From CAYXDR01 sp046498185 (GTDB taxonomy: Bacteria; Desulfobacterota; DSM-4660; Desulfatiglandales; Desulfatiglandaceae), in the NCBI GenBank assembly GCA_046498185.1, contig JAWOBE010000029.1, positions 1-6,904 of the forward strand: 6,904 bases of DNA, written 5' to 3'. Shown here piece after piece: positions 5,569 to 6,904 of this stretch. Position 1 is the first letter of the stretch. Each line of letters starts with the position of its first letter. The translations under genes and the position numbers were made by a program. The notes under the pieces were generated by a model, which did not search any database, was not told the origin of the DNA, and worked only from the letters and a program-made list of their open reading frames with translations.

Positions 5569-6904
5569 CGCTACCCCTTATCAAGGTTGTGCAGCTGACG
5601 GTGACGAACCGATGTCAGTGCAAATGCAAACACTGTGGGGTGTCAACCCTGAGAAAAGTCATAAAAGGTGAACTGACTCTGGAGCAGATCGATCTGCTCT
5701 TTCAAGACTTCAAGCTAGCTGGATGCCTGGTTGTCGATTTGTTCGGAGGTGAACCCACTCTGCGTCGCGACCTTTTCGAAATCATAAAACTAGGGAAAGC
5801 TTATGGGTTCTACGTCTCGTTGGAGACGAACGGGTATGTGATCGATGAAGCTTACATGAACGGCCTCGCAGCGGCAAGGCTTGACCAGATTTATTTGAGC
5901 CTCGATGATTACCGGGCAGAGATCCATGATGAAATACGAGGGAAAAAAGGGAGCTTTGATCGGGCGGTGCGCGCTTTGGAGCTTGGCGCAGACACCGACA
6001 TCATCATGCATGTTTCGACGGTTCCCCAGAGCCCTCGTTTTTTTATCGACGGCGATATCAATCGATTCATGGAATTTGTTTTGAAGCACGGTGCAGAGGA
6101 AGTCCGTCTCCTTTTACCCCGGTTTGTGGGGGATTCCATTCACGAGGACAGCGGCCCCATGTGTGCCGGTGAAGAGCGAGAGCTCTTTTCCTATGTCTCC
6201 CCAACGTATTTCGATTATATCTACCTGCATACACCCGGGACGCCGCTTGGGGAAAAGAACCTCTGCACGGCGAAGCAGGTCTTCTGCCATGTCATGAGTA
6301 ACGGCTGGGTAGCGCCCTGCCCGTATTTCCCGCTTGTCTTCGGTGAGGTGACGCGGGAGTCGATTATCGATATTTTTGAACGTATCCAGTCGCATCCCCT
6401 CGTGAGGTTGGGCGGTGATTACTGTCCGATGAGAAACGAGGAGTATATCAATTCCCACATACGTAAGCTTGGGCTGGATAAACCTTTTTTTCCCATAACG
6501 GTTGACAACCAGATCGACCTCGGCGCCCCTTGCAAGGCCGGTTGCCCGGGCTGTATCTACGCCGGTCGGGTCATACCAAGGCCGAAGAATGAAATTGTTC
6601 GTGAGATAGAAGATGTGGCTTCCGATTATACCCGCATAGAATTTTTCGGGGGAGACGCATTTTTGCGCAATGACTTGTTCGAAATCCTCGACTGCGTACC
6701 CTTGCAGAAAAAAATAATCCTGTGGGCGGCCTGCGGTGGGGTGCGGAAAAGTTCGGCCTTTATGGAACACCTGCGGTCTTATCCTGTTGAAGCCATCAAA
6801 ATAAACCCCGCTTTGCCGTTAATGTCCGGAAAAACTCTTTCCGATCCTGCGGCCGGTCTTGAAGAAGCATTACGTGAAGTGGCTTTTCTCTGCTCCTTTG
6901 GTTT
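5565..6904 (+). CDS. radical SAM/SPASM-like protein with a probable second radical SAM domain (3' end outside window)
   Basis: The frame is open from ATG 5565 to the window edge, giving 446 complete codons with the C-terminus missing. The start lies in an ATGA overlap with the upstream stop and has AGAGGA 7 nt ahead. Domain 1 has C17-x3-C21-x2-C24 (with an extra C19), GGEPT (61-65), ETNG, SLDD (112-115) and the HD..RG..GSFD block (121-132), which is typical of PqqE/SPASM-type peptide-modifying enzymes. A SPASM- or twitch-like segment follows, with C234, C241-x5-G-x4-C252 and C287. It probably binds an auxiliary cluster. The chain then shows a second C-x3-C-x2-C at C323, C327 and C330 (CKAGCPGC) and a GGD motif at 362-364 (FFGGDAFLRNDLF), spaced as in a second radical SAM barrel. 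Tandem radical SAM enzymes are uncommon. Domain 2 could be catalytic, degenerate or another cluster carrier; the missing end would decide. The substrate is unknown. Confidence 0.9.
   Translation, partial: MTLPLIKVVQLTVTNRCQCKCKHCGVSTLRKVIKGELTLEQIDLLFQDFKLAGCLVVDLFGGEPTLRRDLFEIIKLGKAYGFYVSLETNGYVIDEAYMNGLAAARLDQIYLSLDDYRAEIHDEIRGKKGSFDRAVRALELGADTDIIMHVSTVPQSPRFFIDGDINRFMEFVLKHGAEEVRLLLPRFVGDSIHEDSGPMCAGEERELFSYVSPTYFDYIYLHTPGTPLGEKNLCTAKQVFCHVMSNGWVAPCPYFPLVFGEVTRESIIDIFERIQSHPLVRLGGDYCPMRNEEYINSHIRKLGLDKPFFPITVDNQIDLGAPCKAGCPGCIYAGRVIPRPKNEIVREIEDVASDYTRIEFFGGDAFLRNDLFEILDCVPLQKKIILWAACGGVRKSSAFMEHLRSYPVEAIKINPALPLMSGKTLSDPAAGLEEALREVAFLCSFG

Noticed and set aside
6114..6770. Reverse-strand open frame of about 218 codons
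   Set aside because: It is a shadow of the tandem radical SAM gene, whose plus-strand frame stays open throughout and carries cysteine and GG(E/D) motifs.

Overview
The window is a densely packed, all-plus-strand gene cluster from a bacterium. Base composition is moderate (roughly half GC by eye, with local swings). The style of the proteins, which are cysteine-rich, iron-sulfur, multi-radical-SAM and anaerobic in character, would fit a strict anaerobe such as a sulfate-reducing Desulfobacterota relative. That placement is inferred from style only, because no taxonomic marker gene is present. I see no rRNA, tRNA, CRISPR array, transposase or convincing terminator.

Layout, left to right: (1) 2-586, the 3' part of a protein of unrecognised family. 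(2) 583-1551, a single-domain radical SAM enzyme with five clustered C-terminal cysteines, coupled to gene 1 by an ATGA overlap. (3) A spacer of about 140 bp with a promoter-like element and a strong ribosome binding site, then a small protein (1695-2189) resembling DUF2299/YbjN-type proteins. (4) 2283-3155, a second protein of unrecognised family that appears to be a distant homologue of gene 1. (5) and (6) 3191-4303 and 4342-5568, two tandem paralogues of the MiaB/RimO/MtaB methylthiotransferase class. Both keep all six cluster-binding cysteines but end where the TRAM domain would begin. (7) 5565 to the window end, coupled to gene 6 by another ATGA overlap. It is a radical SAM/SPASM-like protein whose chain continues into what looks like a second radical SAM domain, and it is cut by the window edge.

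The window therefore holds four radical SAM genes (probably five radical SAM domains) interleaved with two related non-enzyme-like proteins and one small chaperone-like protein. Each of the two unknown proteins sits immediately upstream of a radical SAM gene. My inference is a dedicated modification or biosynthesis pathway in which the two methylthiotransferase-like enzymes insert sulfur (or methylthio groups) into an unknown substrate. The tandem and single radical SAM enzymes would make further radical modifications, and the unknown proteins may bind substrate. The substrate (peptide, RNA or small molecule) is not visible. No convincing precursor peptide is encoded here, and the cluster extends past both window ends.
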